DNA from: CAZWDO01 sp964632485 [NCBI: uncultured bacterium]
GTDB taxonomy: Bacteria; JAGOEH01
Assembly (NCBI GenBank): GCA_964632485.1
Contig: CAZWDO010000023.1
Location: 1-57,855, forward strand
DNA length: 57,855 nt
Direction of reading: 5' to 3'
The notes under the pieces were generated by a model. The model saw only the letters and a list, made by a program, of their open reading frames with translations. It did no database searches and was not told where the DNA came from. Shown here in pieces: positions 27,041-36,877 of this stretch. The first letter of the stretch is position 1, and each line of letters opens with the position of its first letter. The position numbers and the translations under genes are program-made.

Positions 27041-29383
27041 ATGTCGGATCCCGGCGATAGAATTGAAAAATTGGTTGAAAAAATGGAACTGCTGTCCCGG
27101 CAGCATGATTTGTTTTCCCAACAAATCATGGCATTGAACCGTGAACTCGAAGATATCAGAAACAAACAAGCCGCGCCTCTTTCCACACCGGCTATTCCAC
27201 TGGAGAGTACCCAGGAATCAGCGCCCACTCCCGCTCCCACACTCACTCCCACTCCCGAGCCCGCCAGGCAAATGCCTGTGAAGGCGAAATCCGATTTAGA
27301 GAAGTATATCGGAGAAAATATACTCAACAAGATCGGCATTGGCATTACAATTATCGGTGTGGCCATTGGCGTTGAATATTCAATCGAACACGGCCTGATC
27401 AGTCCCGCCACACGGATCGCTTTGGCCTATCTGGTGGGGATGCTGCTGCTGGGCTTGGGTTTTAAATTGAAGAAAACAATGCTTAGTTTCAGCGCGGTAT
27501 TAGTGAGCGGAGCTATGGCCATCCTGTATTTGTCCACATTCTCGGCCTATGCGTTTTATAACCTGATCCCGCGAATTCCGGCTTTTGCCCTGATGGTGGT
27601 TTTCACCGCTTTAACGGTGCCGATCGCCATTGGGTACAATCTCTCGGTGATTGCCCATATTGGCCTGGTTGGCGCGTATGCCGTCCCTTTTTTGGTCAGC
27701 GCGGATACCGGCAATGCAGCGGCGCTTTTCAGCTATATGGCGCTCATCAATGGCGGCATTCTCGTTCTTTCTTTGTGGAAATACTGGAAATCCCTTTTTT
27801 ACTCTTCCTTCGCTATTTCCTGGCTGATATATGGCGTATGGGTTGCCGATCAGTACGACGCATCCAGGCATTTCCAACTGGCCTTGATTTTTCTGATCCT
27901 TTTCTTTGCCATTTTTTATACGACATTCCTTGTCAATAAACTTTTCCGGAATGAAATTTTTAGAAACAATGACGTTTTTCTCCTCTTGGCCAATTCATTC
28001 ATCTTTTATGGGTTGGGCTATACCATTCTCCTTTCCCGGGAAAGCGTGGCCCAGTTTGCCGGAATCTACACGGCTCTTAACGCTTTGGTTCATTTTAGTG
28101 TCAGTATGGTGATTTTTCGTCAAAAACTTATCGATAGGAACATTTTTTATTTCGTTTGCGGGTTATCCCTGGTATTTATCACGATCGCCATTCCCGTTCA
28201 ATTTGACGGCAACTGGGTAACTCTTGTGTGGGTAGGTGAGGCGCTGTTGCTGTTCTGGATTGGTAGAGGCAAGCAAACCCCGTTTTATGAAAGCCTGGCG
28301 CGACCTTTGATTATTCTGGCCTTCCTAAGCCTGGTCCAGGATTGGATGACAGTCTATGGAGTATATTCAGCCGATCTTCATAAAACTTATCTTGTTCCTT
28401 TTTTCAATGTCAATTTTTTCAGTTCGCTGATCTGTATCGCCTCCTTTGCCCTGATAACTCGTTTCGATCGTATGGAAACAGCCGCCTCACTGCCTGCATC
28501 GCGATTATCCAGGATATTTTCATTTCTGATTCCCACTGTTTTAATCATATCCATCTATTTTTCCTTACGTATGGAAATCGCTCAATATTGGCATCAATTA
28601 TCTGTCGATTCCACGATATCGGTTACCAGAGACGGAGCGCTGTATCCCGATACCTACTATGATCTGGATTTAGATAGTTTTAAAACAGTTTGGCTTGCCG
28701 CTTATTCTCTGCTGTTTGCGACCGGACTGACCTGGATCAATTGGAAAAAAATCAGGAACCGGCGGCTTGGGATCATCTGTTTGGGGTTGTGCCTGTTCAC
28801 GTTGGTTTTGTTTTTGACCGAAGGTCTCGAGGCCTTGAGTCACCTGCGCGCCAGTTATTTGGAGCAGTCGATGTCCGAGTATTATCACCGGGGCATTGGA
28901 AATATAGCCATTCGTTACGCGTCCCTGGCTATAGCGGCGTTGACAGTCATTACCTGCTTTCAATATTTGCATCAGCGGCTGACTGCCGGCAAGTTGGCGA
29001 TAACGGTCGATCTTTTGCTCCATTTTGCCATTCTGTGGATGCTCAGCAGTGAATGGCAGCATTGGGTGGCGATCATGGAATTCCCCGCGGCAGGCAATCC
29101 GGGACTTAGCATTGTGTGGGGGGGATATTCGCTCCTGCTGATTGCGATCGGCATCCGGCGCCAGAAAAAACACCTGCGTATCGCCGCTATTACGCTGTTC
29201 GGGATTACTCTCTATAAACTCTTTTTTATGGATATCGCTGATTTTGGGACGATCGCTAAAACCATGGCGCTGGTATCTCTGGGAGCCCTGCTGCTGGTTA
29301 TCTCTTTTTTGTATAACCGTTATAATTTTGCTGAGCGCGCGCGCGATGCAATTCAAACTGAAACGGCAAACACTAAAGTGTAA
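27041..29383 (+). CDS. DUF2339 large polytopic membrane protein
   Basis: 780 aa. The N-terminus is cytoplasmic: a coiled coil (~3-50) followed by a Pro/Thr-rich linker (~58-85, alternating TP pairs). A short motif, YIGENILNKIGIGITIIGV, opens a membrane region with more than 20 helices to the C-terminus, as in the DUF2339 family (COG5373). The function is unknown; cell-envelope roles are often suggested for such proteins. AAAGGAGATGGC lies before the ATG at 27041. The MFS gene starts 11 bases after its stop, so the two form an operon. The Pro/Thr linker DNA is a run of near-repeats (CCCAC/TCC). Confidence 0.88.
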   Translation: MSDPGDRIEKLVEKMELLSRQHDLFSQQIMALNRELEDIRNKQAAPLSTPAIPLESTQESAPTPAPTLTPTPEPARQMPVKAKSDLEKYIGENILNKIGIGITIIGVAIGVEYSIEHGLISPATRIALAYLVGMLLLGLGFKLKKTMLSFSAVLVSGAMAILYLSTFSAYAFYNLIPRIPAFALMVVFTALTVPIAIGYNLSVIAHIGLVGAYAVPFLVSADTGNAAALFSYMALINGGILVLSLWKYWKSLFYSSFAISWLIYGVWVADQYDASRHFQLALIFLILFFAIFYTTFLVNKLFRNEIFRNNDVFLLLANSFIFYGLGYTILLSRESVAQFAGIYTALNALVHFSVSMVIFRQKLIDRNIFYFVCGLSLVFITIAIPVQFDGNWVTLVWVGEALLLFWIGRGKQTPFYESLARPLIILAFLSLVQDWMTVYGVYSADLHKTYLVPFFNVNFFSSLICIASFALITRFDRMETAASLPASRLSRIFSFLIPTVLIISIYFSLRMEIAQYWHQLSVDSTISVTRDGALYPDTYYDLDLDSFKTVWLAAYSLLFATGLTWINWKKIRNRRLGIICLGLCLFTLVLFLTEGLEALSHLRASYLEQSMSEYYHRGIGNIAIRYASLAIAALTVITCFQYLHQRLTAGKLAITVDLLLHFAILWMLSSEWQHWVAIMEFPAAGNPGLSIVWGGYSLLLIAIGIRRQKKHLRIAAITLFGITLYKLFFMDIADFGTIAKTMALVSLGALLLVISFLYNRYNFAERARDAIQTETANTKV

Positions 29384-29394
29384 AGGAGAGTTAA

Positions 29395-30612
29395 ATGAAT
29401 CAACCGACATCCCGGACGCTGGCGTTGACAAAAAAAACAGCTATTGTGTTTATTATACTTTTTGGTATTGTCAGCTTGTTTGCCGACATGAACTATGAAG
29501 GTGGAAGAAGTGTTGTGGGACAGTATCTGAAATTGCTGGGAACCAGTGCGTTCGCCCTGGGTTTAGCGGCGGGGATTGGCGAATTCGTGGGGTATGCGCT
29601 CAGGTTTTTTTCAGGAACAATAGCAGATAAAACCCGTAAGTACTGGCTGCTGATCATAACGGGCTATGCTGTGCAGCTTTGCTCGTTGCCCATGCTCGCC
29701 TTCATCCGGGGTTGGGAGCTTGCGATTGTTTTTTTGTTTCTGGAACGGGTAGGGAAAGCAATCCGGAAACCGGCGAATGATGCCGTTATCTCTTTTGCGT
29801 CCAGGCAGACCGGTAGCGGGTTCGGATTCGGACTACATGAAGCGATGGACCAGATTGGCGCATTTTTGGGTCCCGCTCTTTTTTCGCTGCTGCTTTTTAC
29901 ATCTCATACCGATAATACTCTCGCGACCTACCGCTCCGGCTTGCTGTTACTATTCATTCCCGCCGGGTTGGCGATTTTGGTTACCCTCCTGGCTCGGTTT
30001 CTTTTTCCCAATCCTGAGAAATTTGAGATTCGTTCAAAAACTCCCATGATTTCCGGAAAAGGATACTCTCGTTCCTATTGGATTATTGTGGTCGCTTCGG
30101 GATTGCTGGCTATGGGCATCACTGATTTCCCCCTGATCGGCCTGCATCTGAAAACCGTTGGCGTTTTTACCGAAGAAGCGATCCCCTTGCTTTACGCGGG
30201 CGCAATGGCCGTTGATGCTGCCGCCGCGATCGTATTCGGGTTCCTGTACGACCGAATTGGCATCCAAGCCCTGGCCGGACTGTTTCTGGTTGAAATTTTA
30301 ACCGCGCCGTTAGTTTTCTTGGGTTCATTCGGATGGATTATCGCTGGCATGGCGCTTTGGGGAATCAGCGTGGGCACTCAGGAATCAATCCTGAAAGCGG
30401 CTATCGGGGATCGAGTGCCCGAAGGCAAACGCGCCAGCGGTTTCGGACTTTTCAATACCCTCTTCGGGTTCTGTTGGTTTGCGGGTAGCGCGATCATCGG
30501 ATTCCTCTATGATCGGGTCGGAGTTCTTTCGCTGGTTGGCTTTTCTGTCGTAACTCAATCTGCCGCATTTATCGTATTTCTCCGGATTTTTCATCATGAA
30601 AACGCTAAATAA
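29395..30612 (+). CDS. MFS transporter (12-TM, drug-efflux-like)
   Basis: 405 aa, about 12 hydrophobic helices. The loop 2-3 motif region reads GTIADKTRKYW and the second half repeats it as GFLYDRIG. An R-x-G-K-A-I-R segment (LERVGKAIRKPAND) matches MFS proteins of the Bcr/EmrD-like or multidrug group. Substrate unknown; export of a small molecule is likely. AAAGGAG stands before the ATG, 11 bases after the DUF2339 stop. A decayed piece of a relative of this gene sits at 8640-8804, showing that this family has been duplicated and lost in the genome. Confidence 0.88.
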   Translation: MNQPTSRTLALTKKTAIVFIILFGIVSLFADMNYEGGRSVVGQYLKLLGTSAFALGLAAGIGEFVGYALRFFSGTIADKTRKYWLLIITGYAVQLCSLPMLAFIRGWELAIVFLFLERVGKAIRKPANDAVISFASRQTGSGFGFGLHEAMDQIGAFLGPALFSLLLFTSHTDNTLATYRSGLLLLFIPAGLAILVTLLARFLFPNPEKFEIRSKTPMISGKGYSRSYWIIVVASGLLAMGITDFPLIGLHLKTVGVFTEEAIPLLYAGAMAVDAAAAIVFGFLYDRIGIQALAGLFLVEILTAPLVFLGSFGWIIAGMALWGISVGTQESILKAAIGDRVPEGKRASGFGLFNTLFGFCWFAGSAIIGFLYDRVGVLSLVGFSVVTQSAAFIVFLRIFHHENAK

Positions 30613-30928
30613 AACCGGATGTAAAATTAAAATCCAACCTGTTATTACCTGTATAGGCTGATACGAAAAAAGAGAAAAAACAACGACTTTATGAAATTAT
30701 CTTTCAAACAGTTACCCCTGCGGGCCGGTTTCAATAAAATCTGCATTTTTTTCTCCGCCCTGCGGCTGAATGTCTTAGTAGCTTAACGTATTCGACTAAG
30801 ACAGGCTATCCTGTGAGACCTTTGTATGGAGATGCTGTGTCCGAACAGGACATTCTGGCTGGAACTCGCATCATGGGTTGCTGCTTGGCTATTGAATCAA
30901 ATATACAAAATATTCAGAGGAGACTAAC
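30613..30928. other. 316-base gap with two possible RNA stems
   Basis: No gene seen. GTCTTAGT at 30772 pairs with ACTAAGAC at 30795, and TCCTGT at 30809 pairs with ACAGGA at 30845. The two stems end 79 bases before the methyltransferase ATG, so a structured leader is possible. It does not fit any riboswitch consensus that I can recall. Confidence 0.35.
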
Positions 30929-31690
30929 ATGAACCAATGGTATGAAAAATTGTTTGAAAACTATGCGCACAAATACGATCAGGAACCTTTTACCCAGGGT
31001 ACGACCGGCGAATGTGATTTTATCGAAAAAGAACTCAATTACGACAAAACACTAAATATCATCGATATTGGCTGCGGAACCGGTCGGCATGCGATCGAAC
31101 TGAGCCAACGCGGATATCGGGTAATCGGTATTGATTTATCTGAATCCCAGTTGGATCGTGCCAGGGAAAAGATGCGGGAGGCCAATCTTCAAATTGAGTT
31201 TCAGAAGCATGATGCCCGGAACTTGCCCTTCAATAGCGAATTTGATGCGGCTATTATGCTGTGTGAAGGCGGATTCCCCTTGATGGAAACCGACGAAATG
31301 AATTTCGAAATTTTGCGAAGCGCCGCCCAATCGTTGAAACCGAATGCCAGATTTATCTTTACTACTTTAAACGGATTGTACCCCCTTTTCCACTCGATTA
31401 ATGAGTTCAATGAATCGGTAAAGGGGGAGGGGATCGCTTCATACGCCAGCACCTCTTTCGATTTGATGACTTTTAGGGATCATAATATCACTACCATTGA
31501 GGATGACAGCGGGAAATCTGTGGAACTGGAATGCAGCGAACGCTATTACTTCCCCAGTGAAATAACCTGGCTCTTGAAAAGCCTTGGATTTAAAGAAATT
31601 GACATTTTCGGGGCAAAACTGGGAGCCTTTTCCCGGGAAGACCGATTAACCGGCGATGATTTTGAAATGCTTGTTATTGCGAAAAAATGA
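30929..31690 (+). CDS. SAM-dependent methyltransferase (class I)
   Basis: 253 aa. Motif I is IIDIGCGTGRHAIELSQRG (~46-64) with GIDLSESQLDRA after it, and DAAIMLCEGGFPL for motif II. The C-terminal strands end with DDFEMLVIAKK. The length is normal for the UbiE/BioC-like group. The substrate is unknown. AGAGGAG lies before the ATG. It is separated from the MFS gene by a 316-base gap, so it probably has its own promoter. It is not closely related to the methyltransferase part of the fusion at 22397. Confidence 0.9.
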   Translation: MNQWYEKLFENYAHKYDQEPFTQGTTGECDFIEKELNYDKTLNIIDIGCGTGRHAIELSQRGYRVIGIDLSESQLDRAREKMREANLQIEFQKHDARNLPFNSEFDAAIMLCEGGFPLMETDEMNFEILRSAAQSLKPNARFIFTTLNGLYPLFHSINEFNESVKGEGIASYASTSFDLMTFRDHNITTIEDDSGKSVELECSERYYFPSEITWLLKSLGFKEIDIFGAKLGAFSREDRLTGDDFEMLVIAKK

Positions 31691-31747
31691 AATAACTTCA
31701 CCCAATGAGTCAATTCGGCTTGTTAAGGCGCGCGAAAGGATATTTTT

Positions 31748-32143
31748 ATGAACGTATTCAGGACCAAATTTGTGTCTGTTTTTCTGGCGACCGTCTGGAT
31801 ATCCGTATCGGAATTTGCCAGAAATGAGCTTTTACTGAAATCCTATTGGGTCGCCCATTACCAGCAAATGGGGCTAATATTTCCGTCCGCGCCGGTCAAT
31901 GGCGCGATTTGGGGACTTTGGTCGCTCTTTTTGGCGTTGGCAATCTTTTTTATCAGCCGACGATTCTCCCTTTGGCAGACTACTTTTATCGCCTGGTGGA
32001 CCGGCTTCGTGATGATGTGGGTGGTGATCGGGAATCTGGGCGCGCTACCGTTGGGCATTATGTGGGCCGCCATCCCCTTGAGCTTGCTGGAATCATTTGT
32101 TGCGGCCTGGATCGTTTATAAATCAAGAGTAAATAGTGTATAA
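31748..32143 (+). CDS. Small integral membrane protein, unknown
   Basis: 131 aa with four hydrophobic segments: ~7-27, ~50-70, ~75-95 and ~100-122. Aromatic residues are plentiful (FIAWWTGFVMMWVVIGN). No family recognised. GAAAGGATATTTTT lies before the ATG. It starts 57 bases after the methyltransferase stop and may be cotranscribed. Confidence 0.7.
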   Translation: MNVFRTKFVSVFLATVWISVSEFARNELLLKSYWVAHYQQMGLIFPSAPVNGAIWGLWSLFLALAIFFISRRFSLWQTTFIAWWTGFVMMWVVIGNLGALPLGIMWAAIPLSLLESFVAAWIVYKSRVNSV

Positions 32144-32194
32144 TAATAATCAGCATTGAAAACCATTTTTTGATCCACTGAAAAGGAATTTCGT

Positions 32195-32424
32195 ATGAAA
32201 CGAAAACAAACTAAATACCGAGCTATCGATAAGCTGTTTAAAGAGCATCCCTCTCTCAAGAAAGCAATTGTTATCAATGTCGAGGAAAATAAACTTTCCC
32301 AGTCCCTGATCGATGGCGCCGAGCCCGGTTTGAGCGCCGCGCCACCCGCGATGAGTTGCAATGGATCATTGACATTTGGAAACTACTGATCAAACTGATA
32401 ACAAAATCGGTAAATATTTTTTAA
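32195..32424 (+). pseudogene. Small basic protein gene with an apparent frameshift
   Basis: The frame from ATG 32195 (with AAAGGAA before it) reads KRKQTKYRAIDKLFKEHPSL and on to SQSLIDG, then turns to low-complexity sequence and stops at 32387. Switching frame near 32310 restores a convincing helical tail: DRWRRARFERRATRDELQWI, then IDIWKLLIKLITKS and a stop at 32422. Both halves look coding, so a single base was probably lost or gained around 32305-32315. The product would be about 75 residues, strongly basic and helical. No family recognised; sequencing error is the other explanation. Confidence 0.55.
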
Positions 32425-32434
32425 GGAGTCGGCA

Positions 32435-34321
32435 ATGCAAAACATTTCTTTTCAAGCCTTGAGGATTATCAGTATACTGATGACTATGCTATTCCCTTTT
32501 CAAATAAAGGCATTGTCTGTCGAAAAACCCGTATTGAGCCATATTTCGGGCACATATCATGCTCCAATTACCGTGACTATTTCATGCGCCACACCCGAGG
32601 CAATTCTCTATTATACCGTCGATGGTACTACGCCAACTCAAGAATCCCGGCGCTATAATGGCGCTCCGATATTGGTTGCTAATCATGCAACAGGCAATAT
32701 ACTCACCGATCAATGTGATAATGATCCGGATTCCCAGGACGATAATGCGCCACTCTCTTTTTCGTCGTTGACGCTTAAAGCCATTGCAGTCAAAGAGGGG
32801 ATGGAGAATAGTTCAGTGATTGAAGCGGTTTATGTGATCGATCTGGTCGAGGCTTCGTTTAATATCGCCTATGATGTTCCTCCCGACAGTGGAGGGGGAA
32901 AACATTGGCTCGATGTCTATCATCCCGTGGGTAAATCAGGTACTCCGGTTATAATGTTTGTTCATGGTGGCGCATGGAAGCAGGGGGATAAAAATATCTA
33001 TCTCGAATTGGGCAACGTTTTTGCCGGATATTATGGATTAACAACGGTCATTATTAATTATCAGCTTTCAGCCGACCCCTGGAATGCTGTTCATCCTACT
33101 CATATTCAGGATGTAGCCAAAGCTTTTGCCTGGATTAAAAACAACATTGAAGCGTTTGGCGGAAATGCTGACAATATTTCCATTTTCGGCCAATCAGCCG
33201 GGGCGCATCTTGTTTCGCTGTTAGCGACCGATGAATCCTATCTTGCCCATTTGGGATTGAACGTTGAAGATATTCAGCAAGTCATCGCTATGAGTGGCGC
33301 TTATGACTTGTATGATCTGGTTTGCTGGCCCAACAATCCACTCAATCTGTCAACTATTGAGGTATTAGAATATAAAAGTCTGTGCCTCAATACATTTGGA
33401 AGCTGGGAAGAAGAAGTTCTGAATGCAGCTTCCCCGGGAGAGTTTGTAAATATAGATCAACCACCCGTGCATCTGATTGCTCTGAATGAAACCGAAACTT
33501 TTAAAGATATGCCGGGCTTCGGAGCAGATGCCGACCATTTTTATCAGCAAATTATCGATTTGAACGCGCCGATTGTAACTCTGGACCGTATATCCGAGTC
33601 GGATATTGACCCGCAGATTTTGGCGCTCGATTTCCCAGGTAATACTGACGGTCACTATCATGAAATTTATGCCATCAACACGCAGTTATGGAACAGTCGG
33701 TCAGCCAAGATGGTTGCGGAATTTGTGGGCAATTATCCGGAAGCCGTTATGCTGATCAGCCCCCCCAATGGTTCTGTTTATTCGGAAGATTCTATTGTAT
33801 TGGAATGGACGGAAAGCTCGAATGCGTTTTTCTATCAGCTCCAAATTTCCGAGTCCGATGGATTTCAGTCGGAAAACATGGTGTGGAATGGAGAAATTGG
33901 ACAGTCAAAGTGGTTGTTTTCCAATCTTTGCAAGGGGATTGACTATTATTGGCGAGTACGGGCAGTGAATGGGCTTGGAGAAAGTGAATGGTCCGAAACA
34001 GGAATGTTTACTGTCGCTGATGCTTCCTGCATCGCTTCCAGCCGATCGGGTTCTCAGTCATTCGCCCTCAGCTCTTTTCCCAACCCATTTAATGCCGCAG
34101 TAATGCTGCAAATAACTGTGCCTCATATTTTAACGGGTTCAGCTTGCTTGACGGTCTATAATTCAGAAGGTTCACTCGTCGATCGGAGATTGCTTGAATT
34201 GCATCAGGGAATACAGAGGGTATTGTGGAGCCCCCATGATAAATTAGCCAGTGGAATTCTTTTTTTTAGAATCTGCTACGGTTCTTTTTCAGCTAATTCT
34301 GAAGCGCTGTATATCAAATGA
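32435..34321 (+). CDS. Secreted alpha/beta-hydrolase esterase with CHB_HEX_C, Fn3-like and C-terminal sorting-type domains
   Basis: 628 aa with a signal peptide (~1-28). Residues ~30-135 match the chitobiase/hexosaminidase C-terminal domain (ILYYTVDGTTPTQES). Residues ~150-435 are a carboxylesterase of the hormone-sensitive-lipase/kynurenine-formamidase type: oxyanion motif VHGGAW and nucleophile FGQSAGAHL (GxSxG). An Fn3-like unit (~440-535) and a C-terminal module starting SSFPNPFNAAV and ending GILFFRICYG follow, like the tails of the subtilase and beta-helix proteins. Probable role: deacylating polysaccharides or esters outside the cell. TAAGGAGT precedes the ATG. The next secreted protein starts 196 bases on. 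Confidence 0.88.
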   Translation: MQNISFQALRIISILMTMLFPFQIKALSVEKPVLSHISGTYHAPITVTISCATPEAILYYTVDGTTPTQESRRYNGAPILVANHATGNILTDQCDNDPDSQDDNAPLSFSSLTLKAIAVKEGMENSSVIEAVYVIDLVEASFNIAYDVPPDSGGGKHWLDVYHPVGKSGTPVIMFVHGGAWKQGDKNIYLELGNVFAGYYGLTTVIINYQLSADPWNAVHPTHIQDVAKAFAWIKNNIEAFGGNADNISIFGQSAGAHLVSLLATDESYLAHLGLNVEDIQQVIAMSGAYDLYDLVCWPNNPLNLSTIEVLEYKSLCLNTFGSWEEEVLNAASPGEFVNIDQPPVHLIALNETETFKDMPGFGADADHFYQQIIDLNAPIVTLDRISESDIDPQILALDFPGNTDGHYHEIYAINTQLWNSRSAKMVAEFVGNYPEAVMLISPPNGSVYSEDSIVLEWTESSNAFFYQLQISESDGFQSENMVWNGEIGQSKWLFSNLCKGIDYYWRVRAVNGLGESEWSETGMFTVADASCIASSRSGSQSFALSSFPNPFNAAVMLQITVPHILTGSACLTVYNSEGSLVDRRLLELHQGIQRVLWSPHDKLASGILFFRICYGSFSANSEALYIK

Positions 34322-34516
34322 AATTGGAATTTGATACGTCCATTCCGCTGGTGGATCGATGGAAAAACCATATAGCTTAACCGAAAAGATTACGCATATC
34401 GCGAATAAGACTCAAACCGATCGCGTCAGCTTCGGTTTCTGATCGATAAAAAAGAAATGCTGTATAATGCTGATGTTTATCTTGACAAAAGTAGGTGAGA
34501 GAGAGAAAAAAACGTT

Positions 34517-36877
34517 ATGAATATCAATTGCCAAGTATTGATGATATGCCTGTTTTTGTTCTTATTATCAGGAATGGCTGCCCAAAGCGGGTACGTAACC
34601 TTTATTGCCGAAAATTCGCGGAACCATGCGCCGGTGGAGCTGGATTCGATACGCATCACCCATGATCAGGGCTTGGATACAGTGATCTATAGCGACACCT
34701 TTTGGATTTATCCCGCAAGCGGCATCAGCGAGGGTTTGTCATCGAATATGGAATCCATGTTGGTGCGCAACTATCCCAATCCGTTTCGCTCCCAAACCCG
34801 TTTTAAAATGCGCATTTCTCAACCCGGGTCGTTTCGTATTCGCTTGTTTAATCTTCTGGGTAGCATTCTGCTGGTACAAGAAATCTCATTATCAGCGGGT
34901 GACCATGAATTTTTTCTCGAGGGAGAGGGTCTTTGCCCTGGAATTTACTTTATCAACGTCGCGGGCTCCTCCCATTCTTGGGTTTTTAAAATTCTTAAAC
35001 TTGGCCCCCAATTGGGTCGGGAGGTTCTAATCCACGAAGCAGCGCAGAATTTGTTTTCTCCTAATTCTCCCTCGGGATTGTCCATGTATGGAACCATTCC
35101 GGTTCTGAATTATACATTTACCGCTTTCGCCCGTAATTATTTAAATCAGACTATCAGCGATAACCAGATTCAGTCGGGAAAAATCTATTCATTTGAACTT
35201 GATCCTGCCACCCAGGCGCCAGTGATGGATTCGATCCGCTATCGACAGGATTCGTTGCGGGTCGATTTTTCATTTTACTTTTCGGATCCCGATCGGGATC
35301 TGGCAACCCTGGAACTGGATTCCGGGGGTGATCAGCACTGGGACAGCGTTTTGTCGATTTTACAAACTACCGTTCAGGGCATGGCGGTGATTAGTCATCA
35401 GTATCCCGGGGTTGGTCAATATTGTCTGCAATGGCGACTCATCGATCAGATGGGATTTTTCGTCCGCGACAGTTTAAAATTTACGGTAGAGGAGTCGGAT
35501 ACGGTCACAACGTGGAACCCCTCTGATTTTCAGACGGTATATGATGTAGGACCGGGCCATGAGTTTCCGGATCCCGCCGCAGTACCCTGGGAATCGCTGA
35601 CTCCTTCGACCCTGGTACGGATCTACTGGCAGGAGGAACCCTATTGCTGCAAATGGGTGATCAATACCGAAGCGACTGCCGATTCCCCCTTGGTGATAAC
35701 GGGGATTGCCGATAACGGCCGTTTGCCGGTGATTTCGGGTGAAAATGCCATTACCCGTCTGGAGTTGGACTACTGGAACGAAAACCGCTCCGTGATCAAA
35801 GTCGGGGGTTCCAGTTTACCGGACGATTCCCGCGCTCCAGCCTGGATTTATATCGAGAATCTCGATATCCGCAGCGCCCGGCCGGGTTATGCATTCACGG
35901 ACGATCGCGGCAATTCCGGCCAATATGTCAGCAATGCGGCGGCGATTCATGTCGAGATCGGTGAAAATATCAACATCAAGCATTGTGAACTGCATGATTG
36001 CGGCAATGGGTTGTTCACTACCTATACGACACAAAATATTCGTATCGCCGGGAATTATATCCATGATAACGGCATCGAAGGTAGCTACTACGAGCATAAT
36101 ACTTATACTGAAAGCCAAGGCATTGTCTATGAATACAACCGTTTTAGCCCCCTGCGTCCGGGATGTGGCGGCAATAACCTCAAAGACCGTTCCAGCGGCG
36201 CTATCATTCGCTATAATTGGATTGAAAGCGGCAATCGGCAATTGGACCTGGTGGAGACTTCTCATCAGGAACTTGCCGAGGATCCCGATTATATGGCAAG
36301 CTGGGTCTATGGAAATATCCTGATCGAGCCTGAAGACGCCGGCAACAATCAGATCATTCATTATGGCGGCGACGGCGGCGATACGACGCTATATCGCACG
36401 GGCACTCTGTACTTCTACCACAACACGATCGTCTCCACCCGCAGCGGTAATACGACCCTGATTCGGCTTTCATTGAATGGCATCAGCGCCGATATCCGCA
36501 ATAATATCGTGTACGCCTCGGCGGGAGGGAATCGCATGGCAATCACCGCTGGTCAGGGCCAGGCGCGCCTCTACGCCAACTGGCTATCTAGCGGCTGGAA
36601 AAATACGCATGAAAGCGTCTTCGAGGGAAATCTGGTCCAGAACGGGAATCTGAGCGGGGAGAGCCCGGGGTTTTCCAATCCGGTGCAGCAGGAATTCGGC
36701 TTGGAGGCTGGGTCGCCCTGTATCGATGCCGGTTGGCTCCTGTATGCTCCGTTTAATGCCTGCCCCGCGCTGTATCAGTATGTCAAGCACCAGACAATCC
36801 GGGCGCGTAACAGCGATGCCGCTCCCGATATCGGCGCGTTTGAATATGGTATGAGCAGTTTTGACATCCTCAAGTAA
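34517..36877 (+). CDS. Secreted parallel beta-helix protein with an internal FlgD/sorting-like module
   Basis: 786 aa with a signal peptide (~1-22, ending AAQS). A ~80-residue module near the N-terminus (~84-165) begins LVRNYPNPFRSQTRF and ends GIYFINVAGS, exactly the fold normally found at the C-terminus of secreted FCB proteins. Residues ~225-325 look Ig/PKD-like. From ~330 a right-handed parallel beta-helix runs to the end, with the ladder seen in IKHCELHDCGNGLF, IRIAGNYIHDNGIEG and IIRYNWIES, ending with CIDAGW and DIGAFEYG, as in pectate-lyase-like and polysaccharide-binding proteins. There is no C-terminal sorting module. AGAGAGAGAAAA stands before the ATG. Likely acts on extracellular polysaccharide. 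Confidence 0.85.
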   Translation: MNINCQVLMICLFLFLLSGMAAQSGYVTFIAENSRNHAPVELDSIRITHDQGLDTVIYSDTFWIYPASGISEGLSSNMESMLVRNYPNPFRSQTRFKMRISQPGSFRIRLFNLLGSILLVQEISLSAGDHEFFLEGEGLCPGIYFINVAGSSHSWVFKILKLGPQLGREVLIHEAAQNLFSPNSPSGLSMYGTIPVLNYTFTAFARNYLNQTISDNQIQSGKIYSFELDPATQAPVMDSIRYRQDSLRVDFSFYFSDPDRDLATLELDSGGDQHWDSVLSILQTTVQGMAVISHQYPGVGQYCLQWRLIDQMGFFVRDSLKFTVEESDTVTTWNPSDFQTVYDVGPGHEFPDPAAVPWESLTPSTLVRIYWQEEPYCCKWVINTEATADSPLVITGIADNGRLPVISGENAITRLELDYWNENRSVIKVGGSSLPDDSRAPAWIYIENLDIRSARPGYAFTDDRGNSGQYVSNAAAIHVEIGENINIKHCELHDCGNGLFTTYTTQNIRIAGNYIHDNGIEGSYYEHNTYTESQGIVYEYNRFSPLRPGCGGNNLKDRSSGAIIRYNWIESGNRQLDLVETSHQELAEDPDYMASWVYGNILIEPEDAGNNQIIHYGGDGGDTTLYRTGTLYFYHNTIVSTRSGNTTLIRLSLNGISADIRNNIVYASAGGNRMAITAGQGQARLYANWLSSGWKNTHESVFEGNLVQNGNLSGESPGFSNPVQQEFGLEAGSPCIDAGWLLYAPFNACPALYQYVKHQTIRARNSDAAPDIGAFEYGMSSFDILK

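Noticed and set aside
27220-27280. Possible minisatellite in the DUF2339 gene
   Set aside because: The run of CCCAC/TCC units encodes an ordinary Pro/Thr linker and the units are too varied for a true tandem repeat.
34455-34490. Promoter from TATAAT at 34463 and TTGACA at about 34482
   Set aside because: The boxes are in the wrong order for the plus strand and do not pair at a suitable distance on the minus strand.
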